Part shown: piece by piece, positions 1-9,252 of the stretch
How positions within the stretch are numbered: position 1 is the first letter of the stretch
How the letters are laid out: each line of letters opens with the position of its first letter
Assembly: GCF_022654015.1 (NCBI RefSeq)
Contig: NZ_CP073063.1
Span: forward strand, 372,001 to 436,000
Source of the DNA: Brevundimonas diminuta
GTDB lineage: Bacteria; Pseudomonadota; Alphaproteobacteria; Caulobacterales; Caulobacteraceae
Direction of reading: 5' to 3'
Length of the DNA: 64,000 nt
Notes under the pieces: model-generated
What the model was told of the DNA's origin: nothing
Databases searched by the model: none
Seen by the model: only the letters and a program-made list of their open reading frames with translations
Translations under genes and position numbers: made by a program

Positions 1-1
1 G

Positions 2-1201
2 ATGCAGAAGTGGTTACTTGAACAGCGCAACATGGCCGTCGAGGTCACGCCGGAAATGGAAGCGGCCAAGGAGGCCGAGTTCAAGGCCGAGATCGCCGTC
101 CAGAAAGAAAAGGCGCTGGCCGCCGGCGGCCTGTTCGTTCTGGGCACCGAGCGCCACGAGAGCCGCCGCATCGACAACCAGCTGCGCGGCCGCACCGGCC
201 GTCAGGGCGACCCCGGCACCTCCAAATTCTACCTGTCCTGCGAGGACGACCTGCTGCGCATCTTTGCCGGCGACCGCCTCGACTCGATCATGAAGACCTT
301 CGGCGTGGCGGAGGGCGAGGCGATCACCCACCCCTGGCTGAACCGCGCCATCGAGACCGCCCAGAAGCGCGTCGAGACCCGCAACTACGACATCCGCAAG
401 AATCTGCTGAAATACGACGACGTCGTGAACGACCAGCGCAAGGCCGTGTTCGAGCAGCGCCAGGAGTTCATGGACTCCGAGGATCTGTCCGAACTGGTCG
501 GCGACTTCCGCCGCGACGTCGTGTCGGACCTGGTCGAACGCTACATGCCGCCCAAGGCCTATGCCGAGCAGTGGGACATCGACGGCCTGGACGAAAAGGT
601 CCGCTCGACCCTGGGTCTTGAGCTGCCGCTGCACGACTGGGCCGCCGAGGAAGGCGTGTCGAACGAGGAGATCGAGGAGCGGCTGCTGGCCGCCGCCGAT
701 GCGCGCGCCGCCGAACGTCTGGAGATGATCGGGGCCGAACAGACGCGCGGTCTGGAAAAGCAATTCATGCTGCAGATGATCGACATGCAGTGGCGCGAGC
801 ACCTGGTCCATCTGGACCACCTGCGCGGCGTCATCGGCCTGCGCGGCTACGGCCAGCGTGACCCGCTGAACGAATACAAGACCGAAGCCTTCTCCCTGTT
901 CGAGAACCTGCTCTACGACCTGCGCCACAATGTGACCCGCTGGCTGATGACGGTGGAGTTCCGCTTCCAGGCGCCGCCCGAACTGCCTGAGTTCCAGGAA
1001 ATCCACCTGAACCCCGGCACCGGCGAGAACGAGATGGCCAATCCGTCGGCCCAGAACCCCGAAGGCACGCTGATCGGCGACGACCGCTCCAAACTGCCCG
1101 TCGAGGCTCTGCCGCCCGGCTGGGAAATGACCGGCCGCAACTCCCCCTGCCCCTGCGGCTCGGGCCGCAAGTTCAAACACTGCCACGGGGCTCTCGTTTA
1201 A
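2..1201 (+). CDS. secA: Protein translocase ATPase SecA, C-terminal part (5' truncated by window)
   Basis: ATP-driven motor of the Sec pathway at the inner membrane. Only the last ~399 residues are inside the window; full SecA is about 900 or more, so the true start lies upstream and the first ATG seen is internal. The fragment carries the helicase motif [13 protein letters not shown] (about residues 60-72), the conserved [11 protein letters not shown] scaffold segment, and a C-terminal zinc-binding motif [13 protein letters not shown] (C383, C385, C394, H395) that binds SecB in other bacteria. SecB is encoded about 10 kb downstream. The stop at 1199-1201 is followed by a palindromic repeat. 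Confidence 0.98.
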   Translation: MQKWLLEQRNMAVEVTPEMEAAKEAEFKAEIAVQKEKALAAGGLFVLGTERHESRRIDNQLRGRTGRQGDPGTSKFYLSCEDDLLRIFAGDRLDSIMKTFGVAEGEAITHPWLNRAIETAQKRVETRNYDIRKNLLKYDDVVNDQRKAVFEQRQEFMDSEDLSELVGDFRRDVVSDLVERYMPPKAYAEQWDIDGLDEKVRSTLGLELPLHDWAAEEGVSNEEIEERLLAAADARAAERLEMIGAEQTRGLEKQFMLQMIDMQWREHLVHLDHLRGVIGLRGYGQRDPLNEYKTEAFSLFENLLYDLRHNVTRWLMTVEFRFQAPPELPEFQEIHLNPGTGENEMANPSAQNPEGTLIGDDRSKLPVEALPPGWEMTGRNSPCPCGSGRKFKHCHGALV

Positions 1202-1219
1202 GAGGCGAGCCACCGCGCG

Positions 1220-1259
1220 GCGCTCTCGCTCGCCGCGCTTCGGCTCGCTGCTTGAGCGC
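1220..1259 (+). repeat. Palindromic element copy E1 (long variant)
   Basis: Outer arms GCGCT (1220-1224) and AGCGC (1255-1259) are complementary. The interior is a longer hairpin (CCGCGCTTCGG centre) ending in GCTGCTTG. It sits between the secA stop and the next start. Same 3' signature as six other copies in the window. Confidence 0.75.
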
Positions 1260-1285
1260 TGAGTGAGATGTCCTAAAGAAGAGGG

Positions 1286-2446
1286 ATGACCTACAAGTCC
1301 CTCTTCTCCCGCGCCCTGTCGGCGGCGCCCGGTCGGCTGCATTTCGCCGCGCATAGCCATCACCTGTGGCCCGACGCCAGTTTCGAGGCGCAGCAACAGA
1401 CCTGGCTCGACGCCAATCTGCATGCCGACCACAAGTGGGACCTCGTCTTCGGTCAGGTGATCCCCGAGGCCCAGGCCCATGTCGCGGCCGAACTGGGCCT
1501 GCCCTCGCCCGACAGCATCGTCTTTTCGTCCAACACCCACGACTTCCTGCTGCGTGTGTTTTCGGGCGTGGAGACCAAGCCGGTTCGCATTCTGGCGACC
1601 GACGGCGAGTTCCACTCCTTCCGTCGCCAGGCGGAACGGTGGGAAGAGGTCGGGGCGGCGGTGGTCACGCGCGTTCCACTGGCGCCCTTCGAAACCTTCG
1701 CCGATCGCTTCGTCGCCGAGGCGTCGAGGGGCGGTTTCGACTGGATCGTCGTCAGCCAGGTCTTCTTCCGCACCGGGGGCCTGTTCGACCGGATCGAGGA
1801 GCTCGCCGCCCTGGCGAGACCCGAAGGGCCCTGGGTGCTGATCGACGGCTATCACGGCTTCATGGCGACCCCGACCGACCTGTCGGCGGTGGCGGACCAG
1901 GTCTTCTATGTCTCTGGCGGCTACAAATACGCCATGTCGGGCGAGGGCGTCTGCTTCCTGCACGCCCCGCCCGGCTTCTGCCCGCGTCCTGTCGTCACCG
2001 GCTGGTTCGCGGAGTTCGGCGACCTGTCGGGTCCGCCCGGCGGCGTTCAGTACCGCAGCGACGGCGGTCGCTTCTGGGGCGCCACCTTCGACTGCACGCC
2101 GCTGTATCGCTTCAACGCCGTGCGCCGAATGCTGGATCAGCAGGGGCTCGACACCGCCGCCATCGCCGCCCATGCGCGCGATCTGGCAACCAGGTTCCAG
2201 CATGCCGTTCAGGGTGGACAGGCCGGGGTGTTGTCTCAGGCCGAAATCCTCAATCCCGTCGAGGGCGATGCGCCGCGCGCCCGTTTCCTCGCCTTGCGTC
2301 ATCCCGACGCCCAGGCCTGGTGCGCGGGTCTGCGGGCGGCGAACATCGTCACCGACGTGCGCGACGACGTCATCCGCTTCGGCTTCGGCCTGTATCAGGA
2401 CGCCGAGGATGTCGATCGCCTGATCGCGGCCTGCCGATCCCTCTGA
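1286..2446 (+). CDS. Kynureninase-like class V aminotransferase-fold PLP enzyme
   Basis: 386 residues, fold type I PLP enzyme of the class V aminotransferase/kynureninase type. The likely Schiff-base lysine is K214 in SGGYKYAMSGEG, and the preceding LIDGYHGF block supplies the cofactor-binding aspartate. RBS-like GAAGAGGG lies immediately before the ATG. I see no other tryptophan-degradation gene nearby, so a true kynureninase role is not supported by context; a cysteine desulfurase-like or other PLP reaction is possible. It stands alone after secA and ends exactly where the convergent next gene ends (stops abut at 2446/2447). Confidence 0.8.
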   Translation: MTYKSLFSRALSAAPGRLHFAAHSHHLWPDASFEAQQQTWLDANLHADHKWDLVFGQVIPEAQAHVAAELGLPSPDSIVFSSNTHDFLLRVFSGVETKPVRILATDGEFHSFRRQAERWEEVGAAVVTRVPLAPFETFADRFVAEASRGGFDWIVVSQVFFRTGGLFDRIEELAALARPEGPWVLIDGYHGFMATPTDLSAVADQVFYVSGGYKYAMSGEGVCFLHAPPGFCPRPVVTGWFAEFGDLSGPPGGVQYRSDGGRFWGATFDCTPLYRFNAVRRMLDQQGLDTAAIAAHARDLATRFQHAVQGGQAGVLSQAEILNPVEGDAPRARFLALRHPDAQAWCAGLRAANIVTDVRDDVIRFGFGLYQDAEDVDRLIAACRSL

Positions 2447-3343
2447 TCAGTAGAAGGTCGTGTCGTCCTGCTTGCTGGGCGCCGGGGCCGTGCGCGGCGG
2501 CGTCGCCGGTCGGTTCGATCCGGGCGGGGTTGCCGGGCGGGCTTGAGGCGAAGCCGGCGCCGGCGCGGTCCCCGCTGCCGGCGCATCGACTGGCGGAATC
2601 GCCGGCAGGTCCGGATAGGGCATGGCCGCGGGGCGGGCGTCCTGCGCCGGCGCCGCTTCATCGGGCGCGATCGGTCCCGTGTCGGACTGGCCCAACCGGT
2701 CGGGCGCGCCGACATCGTCGCGGATGAAGGCCCAGGCCTGCCGGTCCGAACAGCCGCAGGCCTTCAGGAAGCCCTGCTTGTCGCGCCACAGGATCAGCGG
2801 ATAGCTGATGTCGACGCCGGACTCCTTGAGCAGCTGGCTCAGCCGCTCGTTGAAACGACGGCCGGCCTCCACCACGGCGGTGCGCGCCAGATTGCCATCC
2901 GCCTGCGGCACGCCGGCGGCGGTCCAGCTGTTCGCCGGCGTCGCCATCCAGCGCTGGTAAAGCGGCCAGTCCCGCGTCAGCCACAGCTCCGCGACCGTCG
3001 CCCGCTCCGCCGCCGTCGATTGCGCCGCACCCTCCAGATCGGGGCGGGCGAACAGGATGTAGCGCGTCTCGATCCCCGCCGCCTTCAGCTTGGGCGCCTC
3101 GTCGCGCGCGTAACGCAGGGCTGAAGCGCTGTCGCGATAGGTGACGATATAGAGGGCCTGCCCCCCGCTGCCGTCCGACACCCAGGACGCCTCGTCCAGC
3201 AGTTGCTGCACCTCGGCCTGATTGCGGCTGATTGTGACCGGCTGGAACCGCGAGTAGAAGTTCCAATAGGCCCAGTATCCGGCGCCGGCGAGCAGCAGGC
3301 CGACCACGGCCGCCACGATCGAACCCATTAAAAAGCGGCGCAT
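2447..3343 (-). CDS. Membrane-anchored hypothetical protein, proline/alanine-rich C-terminus
   Basis: 298 residues from the ATG at 3343, chosen because GGAGGA lies just upstream; a longer open frame upstream has no RBS. One N-terminal membrane segment (about residues 5-27) is followed by a domain of about 170 residues with short Cys-containing text (ACGCSD, about 190-195), then a Pro/Ala-rich low-complexity tail of about 80 residues. It is likely anchored in the inner membrane with the body in the periplasm. I do not recognise the family; similar proteins are typically annotated as conserved hypotheticals in Caulobacterales. It diverges from gdhZ across a 462-bp gap. Confidence 0.8.
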   Translation of the reverse strand: MRRFLMGSIVAAVVGLLLAGAGYWAYWNFYSRFQPVTISRNQAEVQQLLDEASWVSDGSGGQALYIVTYRDSASALRYARDEAPKLKAAGIETRYILFARPDLEGAAQSTAAERATVAELWLTRDWPLYQRWMATPANSWTAAGVPQADGNLARTAVVEAGRRFNERLSQLLKESGVDISYPLILWRDKQGFLKACGCSDRQAWAFIRDDVGAPDRLGQSDTGPIAPDEAAPAQDARPAAMPYPDLPAIPPVDAPAAGTAPAPASPQARPATPPGSNRPATPPRTAPAPSKQDDTTFY

Positions 3344-3436
3344 GTAATCGGGTCCTCCAGCTTCACCGTTGACCCCTCCTAACGCATAGCATCGGAATCC
3401 GTTGTCGCCCGCATTCGCCGACGTCTTCATCGGCGC

Positions 3437-3462
3437 CCAGAGGCGCCAACCAGAGGCGCCAA
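3437..3462. repeat. Perfect 13-bp tandem duplication
   Basis: CCAGAGGCGCCAA occurs twice head to tail (3437-3449 and 3450-3462). Each unit holds the palindrome GGCGCC. It lies in the divergent gap upstream of gdhZ. Confidence 0.8.
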
Positions 3463-3610
3463 AATGTCGCGAAAGATTCCGCCCGATGCGCTCTTGAACG
3501 GCGCAGGCGGCTTCCCATTTCCGATTTCGACGCTGCGGGACACTCCCCCTCCGAACCGCAGCGAAGCGAAGCCGGCACCCTCCCCTCCCCTCCAGGCGCC
3601 GCTCGCGCAG

Positions 3611-3648
3611 GCCGCCGGACTCCCCCAGTCCGGCGGCTTTCTGCTTTG
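3611..3648 (+). terminator. Strong intrinsic terminator inside the gap upstream of gdhZ
   Basis: Perfect 11-bp stem GCCGCCGGACT / AGTCCGGCGGC with a CCCCC loop (3611-3637), followed on the + strand by TTTCTGCTTT. No annotated + strand gene precedes it, so it either ends an unannotated short transcript or acts as a leader attenuator. The minus strand lacks a T-tract, so it is polar to the +. Confidence 0.75.
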
Positions 3649-3671
3649 TGGCGCTGCACAATAATTCCAAC

Positions 3672-3685
3672 CTGATCACTGATCA
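3672..3685. promoter_or_regulatory. Tandem CTGATCA repeat in the AT-richer gdhZ upstream region
   Basis: Two adjacent copies of CTGATCA (3672-3678, 3679-3685) lie in the only AT-richer stretch of this gap (about 3660-3695), about 120 bp before the gdhZ ATG. The position suits a promoter or regulator site for gdhZ. The regulator is unknown. Confidence 0.35.
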
Positions 3686-3805
3686 TTACAATGAACGGTC
3701 GCCGGGGGCTTCCCGAGCGATCGGACCTGGCCTAGTCAGCGAGGGTGGCGCCCCGTCGCGCCGCATCCCTTGCGGCCCTGCCGCGTCGTTCGAGACTGCT
3801 CGTCC

Positions 3806-6800
3806 ATGACCGCCCACGATCTGCGCCAACCCGTTCAGCCGATCACCAAGGCCGCGCTGGAGGCGGCCTTCGCCAAGATCGCGGGGACTGGGCCCGGCGC
3901 AGTCGAACAGACCTATCTGACCCAGGCGCACGAAGACTATTCGGCCGATGAGACGCCCGAGCTCAGCGGCGAGGATCTGGCCGCCCTGCTCGCCGCCTCC
4001 TGGATCGCCGCCAAGGCCTATCCGACCGACGCGGCCGCTCCCGCCATCACCGTCGGCCCGCTACACGGCGCGTCGGAAAGGGTTCTGGATTACGATCTGG
4101 TGCGTATCGTCCAGTCCGACGCGCCCTTCCTGGTCGACAGCGTCATGGGCGCCCTGGCCGAGGCCGCCGTGTCCGTGCGCGCCCTGTTCCACCCGGTGGT
4201 TGAACTGGACGGCCGCCGCCTGTCGATCATCATGCTGGTCATCGACAGCGTGCCGCAGGAGCGTCGCGACGCCCTGGGCGAAGGCCTGGCCCAGAGCCTG
4301 TCGGACGTTCACGCCGCCGTCGCCGATCATGACGCCATGACGTCTCTGATGCGTCAGGCCGTGCAGCGACTGGAAGAGACTCCGCCCCCGGTCGATCCCG
4401 CCGTCCTGGCCGAGAACATCGCCTTCCTGAAATGGCTGAAGAGCGACCATTTCGTCTTCCTAGGCGCGCGCGACTACGACTATCCGCTGAACGCCGACGG
4501 CGACTATGAGGCCGAGGCGCCGTTGGGCCTGTCCACCGACGGCATGGGGATCCTGGCCGATCCTGAGCGCACGGTGCTGCGTCGCGCGTCGGAACCCGCC
4601 GTCCTGACGCGCCAGATGCGTCGCCAACTGGACCTCAGCGAACCGGTGACGGTGGCCAAGGCCAACGCCCGCTCGCGCGTCCACCGTCGCGCCTACATGG
4701 ATTATGTCGGGGTCAAGCGTTACGGCCCGGACGGCAAGGCGACGGGCGAGACCCGGTTCGTCGGCCTGTTCACGTCGGAAGCCTACGATCAGCTGGCGAC
4801 CGAAGTGCCGCTGCTCCGTCGCAAGGTGGCCAACGCCCTGGCCCGCGCCGACAAGGCGCCCGGCAGCCACAATGAGAAACGCCTCAAGAACATCCTTGAG
4901 AATTATCCGCGCGACGAGCTGTTTCAGGTCAGCGAGGACGAGCTGCTGTCCATCGCCCTGGGCATCCTTCACCTCTACGACCGGCCGCGCATCCGTCTGT
5001 TCTCGCGCCAGGATCCGTTCGACCGCTTCGTCTCGGTCCTGTGCTTCATTCCGCGCGAGAAGTTCGATTCCGCCGTGCGCGAACGCATCGGCCAGATCAT
5101 CGCCCGCGCCTGGGGCGGCCGCATCTCGGCCTGGTATCCGGAGCTGTCCGACGCGCCCCTGGTGCGCATCCACTACATCATCGGCGTCGAGCCCGGCGCC
5201 CACCCAATCCCGGACGCCGCCCAGCTGGAGGCCGACGTCGCCGAGGCCGGTCGAGGCTGGGTCGATCGTTTCGAAGGCGCCCTGCGCCGCTCGGGCGTCG
5301 AGGAAGTCGCCGTCGGTCCGCTCAGCGCCCAGTGGGCCAAGGCTTTCGGCGCCGCCTATCGCGATCGCTATGACGCCGACGAGGCCGCGACCGACCTGCA
5401 GTATGTGAACCGGCTGAACGAGACCGGTCTGCCGGGCGAAGGCAAGGCCGTCGCCGTGCGCGCCTTCCGCACGCCGGACGACAGCCGACTGCAGTTCCGC
5501 TTCAAACTCTATCGTCGCGGCCCGGCCGTTCCCCTGTCCGACGTCCTGCCGATCCTGGCTGATATGGGTCTGAAGACGCTGGAGGAATACGGCTATCCGA
5601 TCCGCCCGCTGGGCGAAGAGGAAATCCACGTCCACGAGTTCCTGATGGAGGATCCGCGCGGCGAGGCGCTGGTCTTCGATGACGTGAAGGGCCCGTTCGA
5701 GGACGCCTTCGCCGCCGTCTGGACCGGCCGCAACGAAAGCGACGGCTTCAACCGTCTGGTGATCGAACTGGGCGTGGAATGGCGCGACGCCGCCCTGATC
5801 CGCACCCTGGCCCACTATCGCCAGCAGACGGGTCTCGACCCCTCCCAGACGGTGCAGGAAGAGGCCCTGCGCGAATACCCCGACGTGGCGCGCGCCCTGC
5901 TGTCGCTGTTCAAGGCCAAGTTCGCGCCTGAAGGCGGCACCGCCGACGACCGCGCGCCGGCCGTCGCCGAGCTGGACGCCAAGATCGTCACCCTGCTGCA
6001 GGACGTGAAGAGTCTGGATCACGACCGAGCCCTGCGCCGCATCGCCGCCCTGATCGGCGCGATCAAGCGCACCAACTATTTCCAGCTGGACGCCGACGGT
6101 CAGCCCAAGCCGCACATTTCGATCAAGATCGCCTCGCGCGAACTGGACGACCTGCCCCTGCCCAAACCCTATCGCGAAATCTTCGTCTGGGCGCCGCACG
6201 TCGAGGGCGTGCACCTGCGCTTTGGTCCCGTCGCGCGCGGCGGTCTGCGCTGGTCGGACCGTCGCGACGACTTCCGCACCGAGGTGCTGGGCCTGGTCAA
6301 GGCGCAGCAGGTGAAGAACGCGGTCATCGTGCCGGTCGGCTCCAAGGGCGGCTTCTATCCCAAGCAACTGCCCCGCACGACGGACCGCGAGGCCATTCAG
6401 GGCGAGGCCATCCGCGCCTATCGCACCTTCCTGTCCGGCCTTCTGGACATCACCGACAATATCGCCTCCGACGGTTCGGTGACCCATCCGGCCAATGTCA
6501 TCGCCTGGGAAGGCGACGACCCCTATCTGGTCGTGGCCGCCGACAAGGGCACGGCGACCTTCTCCGACATCGCCAACGGCGTCTCGGCCTCCTACGGCTT
6601 CTGGCTGGGCGACGCCTTCGCCTCGGGCGGCTCCATCGGCTATGACCACAAGGCCATGGGCATCACCGCCCGCGGCGCGTGGGAGGCGGTCAAGCGCCAC
6701 TTCCGCGAAATGGGCAAGGACATCCAGACCCAGCCCTTCACCATGGTCGGCGTCGGCGACATGTCCGGCGACGTCTTCGGCAACGGCGTCCTTCTGTCCA

Positions 6801-8662
6801 AGGCGACGCGCTTGGTCGCCGCCTTCGATCACCGCGACATCTTCATTGATCCGAACCCGGATCATGTGACCAGTTGGACCGAACGCAAGCGTCTGTTCGA
6901 CCTGCCGCGCTCGTCCTGGCAGGACTATGACAAGGCTCTGATCTCGGAGGGCGGCGGCGTCTTCTCGCGCTCGGCCAAGTCGATCCAGCTGACGCCGCAG
7001 ATCAAGGCGGTCCTGGACATCGCCGAGGACGAACTGGACCCGGTCAGCCTGATCCGCGCCATCCTGAAGGCGCCGGTCGAACTGCTCTATCTGGGCGGCA
7101 TCGGCACCTATGTGAAATCGGCGGCCGAAACCGACGCCCAGGTCGGGGACAAGGGCACCGACGCCCTGCGCATCAACGCCGACGAACTGCGGGTCAAGGT
7201 GGTGGGCGAGGGCGCAAACCTGGGCTTCACCCAGGCGGGGCGCATCGCCTTCGGTCAGGCCGGCGGTCGCATCAACACCGACGCCATCGACAACTCCGCC
7301 GGGGTCGACACTTCCGACCACGAGGTCAACATCAAGATCCTGGTCGGCTCGGCCGTGACCAACGGCGTCCTGCCGGCTGAGGAGCGCACGCCACTTCTGG
7401 CCTCCATGACCGACGAGGTCGGCCTCAAGGTGCTGGCCCACAACTACGACCAGACCCTGGCCCTGACCCTGCAACAGGCTGAGGGCATCGGCGCCCTGGA
7501 CGCCCAGCAGCGGTTCATGCAGAGCCTGTCGGCGCGCGGAAAGCTGGACCGCAAGGTCGAAGGCCTGCCCAACGACGCCCGCGTCAAGGAGCTGATGATG
7601 GCGGGTATTCCGCTGGCCCGGCCTGAGCTGGCCGTCCTGATGGCCTACGCCAAGCTGGAGCTGTCGGACGACATCGTCGCCTCGCAAGCGCCAGAGGATC
7701 CCTTCTTCGAACAGATCCTGGTCCGCTACTTCCCCGAGGCCCTGGCCCGGTTCGAGCCGGAGATGAAGAGCCACCGTCTGCGGCGCGAGATCATCGCCAC
7801 CGTCATGGCCAACGAAGTCGTCAACATGTGCGGCCCGACCTTCCCCGACCGCCTGCGCGGCTCGGCGGAATGCGACACTACCGCCCTGATCATCGCCTTC
7901 GAGGCCGCGCGCCGCGTCTTCCGTCTGGACGAGGCCTGGGACGCCGTGTCGGCCCTGGACCTGAAGATCTCTGCCGAGGCGCAGATCGCCCTCTATCAGG
8001 AAATCGCCGTCGTCCTGCGTCGCCAGACCTTCTGGCTGGCCCGCCGCGCCAAGGGCGGTCTGTCGGTTCAGGCCCTGATCGACCGCTACCGCCCGATCGC
8101 CGACGCCTTGCAGGCCGAGGGCGCGCCGGTCCTGTCGCGCTTCGAACAGGGGCGTCTGGATGCGCGCGTCAAACGCTTTGCCGACCACGGCGCGCCTGAG
8201 GATCTGACCCGCAGCATCGCCATCATGCGCCCCCTCGTCGCTGCCTCCGACATCGGAGACCTGGCGCAGGAGGCGAACTGGCCGGTCGCGGCCATGGCGC
8301 GCCTGTATCACCAGGTCGGAGCCGCCTTCGACTTCGACCGTCTGCGCGCCGCCGCCGGCTCCATTCCGTCTGCGGATCATTTCGATCGTCTCGCCGTCCG
8401 TCGTCTGATCGAGGATCTGATGAACGAGCAGGCGGCCCTGACCCGCGCCGTCGCGCGCGCCTCCGATCCGTCGGTCGGCGTCAGCGAGGACGCGGCCGAG
8501 GCCGCCGTGGACGCCTGGATTGGCTCCAAACAGGCGACGGTCGAGGGCGTGCGCGCTTCGGTGGACGAGATCGAACAGTCCGGCTCAGGCTGGACCTTCG
8601 CCAAACTGACCATCGCCAACGCCACGATCCGCGATCTGGCGACGGCGGCGGTGAGTTCCTGA
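3806..8662 (+). CDS. gdhZ: NAD-specific glutamate dehydrogenase, large (180-kDa class)
   Basis: 1618 residues, matching the large NAD-GDH class. It catalyses oxidative deamination of glutamate to 2-oxoglutarate in the cytosol. The N-terminal half is the regulatory ACT-like region. The catalytic core carries the substrate segment RGGLRWSDRRDDFRTE (about residue 810), GSKGGF (about 845) and the Rossmann stretch GVGDMSGDVFGNG (about 982). I chose ATG 3806 (MTAHDLRQP) over an in-frame ATG-like start 36 bp upstream because it fits the family start better; no clear RBS decides it. In Caulobacter crescentus GdhZ also couples glutamate availability to FtsZ; whether it does so here is inference. An E-type palindrome follows the stop. 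Confidence 0.96.
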   Translation: MTAHDLRQPVQPITKAALEAAFAKIAGTGPGAVEQTYLTQAHEDYSADETPELSGEDLAALLAASWIAAKAYPTDAAAPAITVGPLHGASERVLDYDLVRIVQSDAPFLVDSVMGALAEAAVSVRALFHPVVELDGRRLSIIMLVIDSVPQERRDALGEGLAQSLSDVHAAVADHDAMTSLMRQAVQRLEETPPPVDPAVLAENIAFLKWLKSDHFVFLGARDYDYPLNADGDYEAEAPLGLSTDGMGILADPERTVLRRASEPAVLTRQMRRQLDLSEPVTVAKANARSRVHRRAYMDYVGVKRYGPDGKATGETRFVGLFTSEAYDQLATEVPLLRRKVANALARADKAPGSHNEKRLKNILENYPRDELFQVSEDELLSIALGILHLYDRPRIRLFSRQDPFDRFVSVLCFIPREKFDSAVRERIGQIIARAWGGRISAWYPELSDAPLVRIHYIIGVEPGAHPIPDAAQLEADVAEAGRGWVDRFEGALRRSGVEEVAVGPLSAQWAKAFGAAYRDRYDADEAATDLQYVNRLNETGLPGEGKAVAVRAFRTPDDSRLQFRFKLYRRGPAVPLSDVLPILADMGLKTLEEYGYPIRPLGEEEIHVHEFLMEDPRGEALVFDDVKGPFEDAFAAVWTGRNESDGFNRLVIELGVEWRDAALIRTLAHYRQQTGLDPSQTVQEEALREYPDVARALLSLFKAKFAPEGGTADDRAPAVAELDAKIVTLLQDVKSLDHDRALRRIAALIGAIKRTNYFQLDADGQPKPHISIKIASRELDDLPLPKPYREIFVWAPHVEGVHLRFGPVARGGLRWSDRRDDFRTEVLGLVKAQQVKNAVIVPVGSKGGFYPKQLPRTTDREAIQGEAIRAYRTFLSGLLDITDNIASDGSVTHPANVIAWEGDDPYLVVAADKGTATFSDIANGVSASYGFWLGDAFASGGSIGYDHKAMGITARGAWEAVKRHFREMGKDIQTQPFTMVGVGDMSGDVFGNGVLLSKATRLVAAFDHRDIFIDPNPDHVTSWTERKRLFDLPRSSWQDYDKALISEGGGVFSRSAKSIQLTPQIKAVLDIAEDELDPVSLIRAILKAPVELLYLGGIGTYVKSAAETDAQVGDKGTDALRINADELRVKVVGEGANLGFTQAGRIAFGQAGGRINTDAIDNSAGVDTSDHEVNIKILVGSAVTNGVLPAEERTPLLASMTDEVGLKVLAHNYDQTLALTLQQAEGIGALDAQQRFMQSLSARGKLDRKVEGLPNDARVKELMMAGIPLARPELAVLMAYAKLELSDDIVASQAPEDPFFEQILVRYFPEALARFEPEMKSHRLRREIIATVMANEVVNMCGPTFPDRLRGSAECDTTALIIAFEAARRVFRLDEAWDAVSALDLKISAEAQIALYQEIAVVLRRQTFWLARRAKGGLSVQALIDRYRPIADALQAEGAPVLSRFEQGRLDARVKRFADHGAPEDLTRSIAIMRPLVAASDIGDLAQEANWPVAAMARLYHQVGAAFDFDRLRAAAGSIPSADHFDRLAVRRLIEDLMNEQAALTRAVARASDPSVGVSEDAAEAAVDAWIGSKQATVEGVRASVDEIEQSGSGWTFAKLTIANATIRDLATAAVSS

Positions 8663-8665
8663 GGT

Positions 8666-8696
8666 GTGCTATCGGCCTTTCGGCCTACTTGAGCAC
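8666..8696 (+). repeat. Palindromic element copy E2
   Basis: Outer arms GTGCT (8666-8670) and AGCAC (8692-8696), inner hairpin CGGCCTTTCGGCC, then TACTTG. It lies 3 bp after the gdhZ stop. Confidence 0.8.
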
Positions 8697-8772
8697 GCTA
8701 TATGGACGCTCCGCTTGACGAAGCCGTCGTCGCACGGCCTCTTCAGCCGCTGATCAGGCTGGGGAGGCCGCA

Positions 8773-9240
8773 ATGCCGAGAAAGTTCCTCGTCGTCGTCG
8801 ACGACAGTCCGGAGTTCGAGGCCGCCCTGCGGTTCGCCTCGCGCCGGGCGAAATCGACGGGCGGGCGCGTGGTCATGCTGCGCGTCCTGCCGACCGACAG
8901 CGACGCCCACTGGTCGGGCGTGCGCGAGGAAATCGAACGCCAGCAGCGCCAGGAGGCGGAAATCCTGCTGAACCGCCTGGGCGAGGAGGCGCAGACCCGT
9001 TCCGGCGCCGCGCCGGTCTTCCTGATCGAAAAGGGCGAGGCCCAGGCCGCGATCAAGAAGGTCGTCGCCGCCGACCCTGAGATCAAGATCCTGGTCCTGG
9101 CCGCCGGAACCAGCTCGCGCGGCCCCGGCCCGCTGGTCTCGGCCATCATCAAACAGGGCGCGCAGATCGGCGGCCGCAAACTGCCCGTCACCATCGTCCC
9201 CGGCGAACTGACCGAAGACGAGATCGAAGACCTGGCCTAG
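8773..9240 (+). CDS. Universal stress protein (UspA family)
   Basis: 155 residues, the normal size for a single-domain Usp. It begins with the usual hydrophobic strand plus acidic residues (FLVVVDDSPE), and the C-terminal half has an AAGTSSRGPG loop in the position of the Usp nucleotide-binding G-rich motif. An RBS GGGGAGG sits 5 bp before the ATG. It is cytosolic, and its ligand cannot be told from sequence. Monocistronic by position: an E2 palindrome lies upstream and the convergent mltA gene ends 13 bp downstream. Confidence 0.9.
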   Translation: MPRKFLVVVDDSPEFEAALRFASRRAKSTGGRVVMLRVLPTDSDAHWSGVREEIERQQRQEAEILLNRLGEEAQTRSGAAPVFLIEKGEAQAAIKKVVAADPEIKILVLAAGTSSRGPGPLVSAIIKQGAQIGGRKLPVTIVPGELTEDEIEDLA

Positions 9241-9252
9241 ACGGGCAGGGGT

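Noticed and set aside
4460..8380. Very long open frame on the minus strand opposite gdhZ
   Set aside because: It has no start signal or recognisable domain and mirrors the high third-position GC of gdhZ; it is an antisense shadow.
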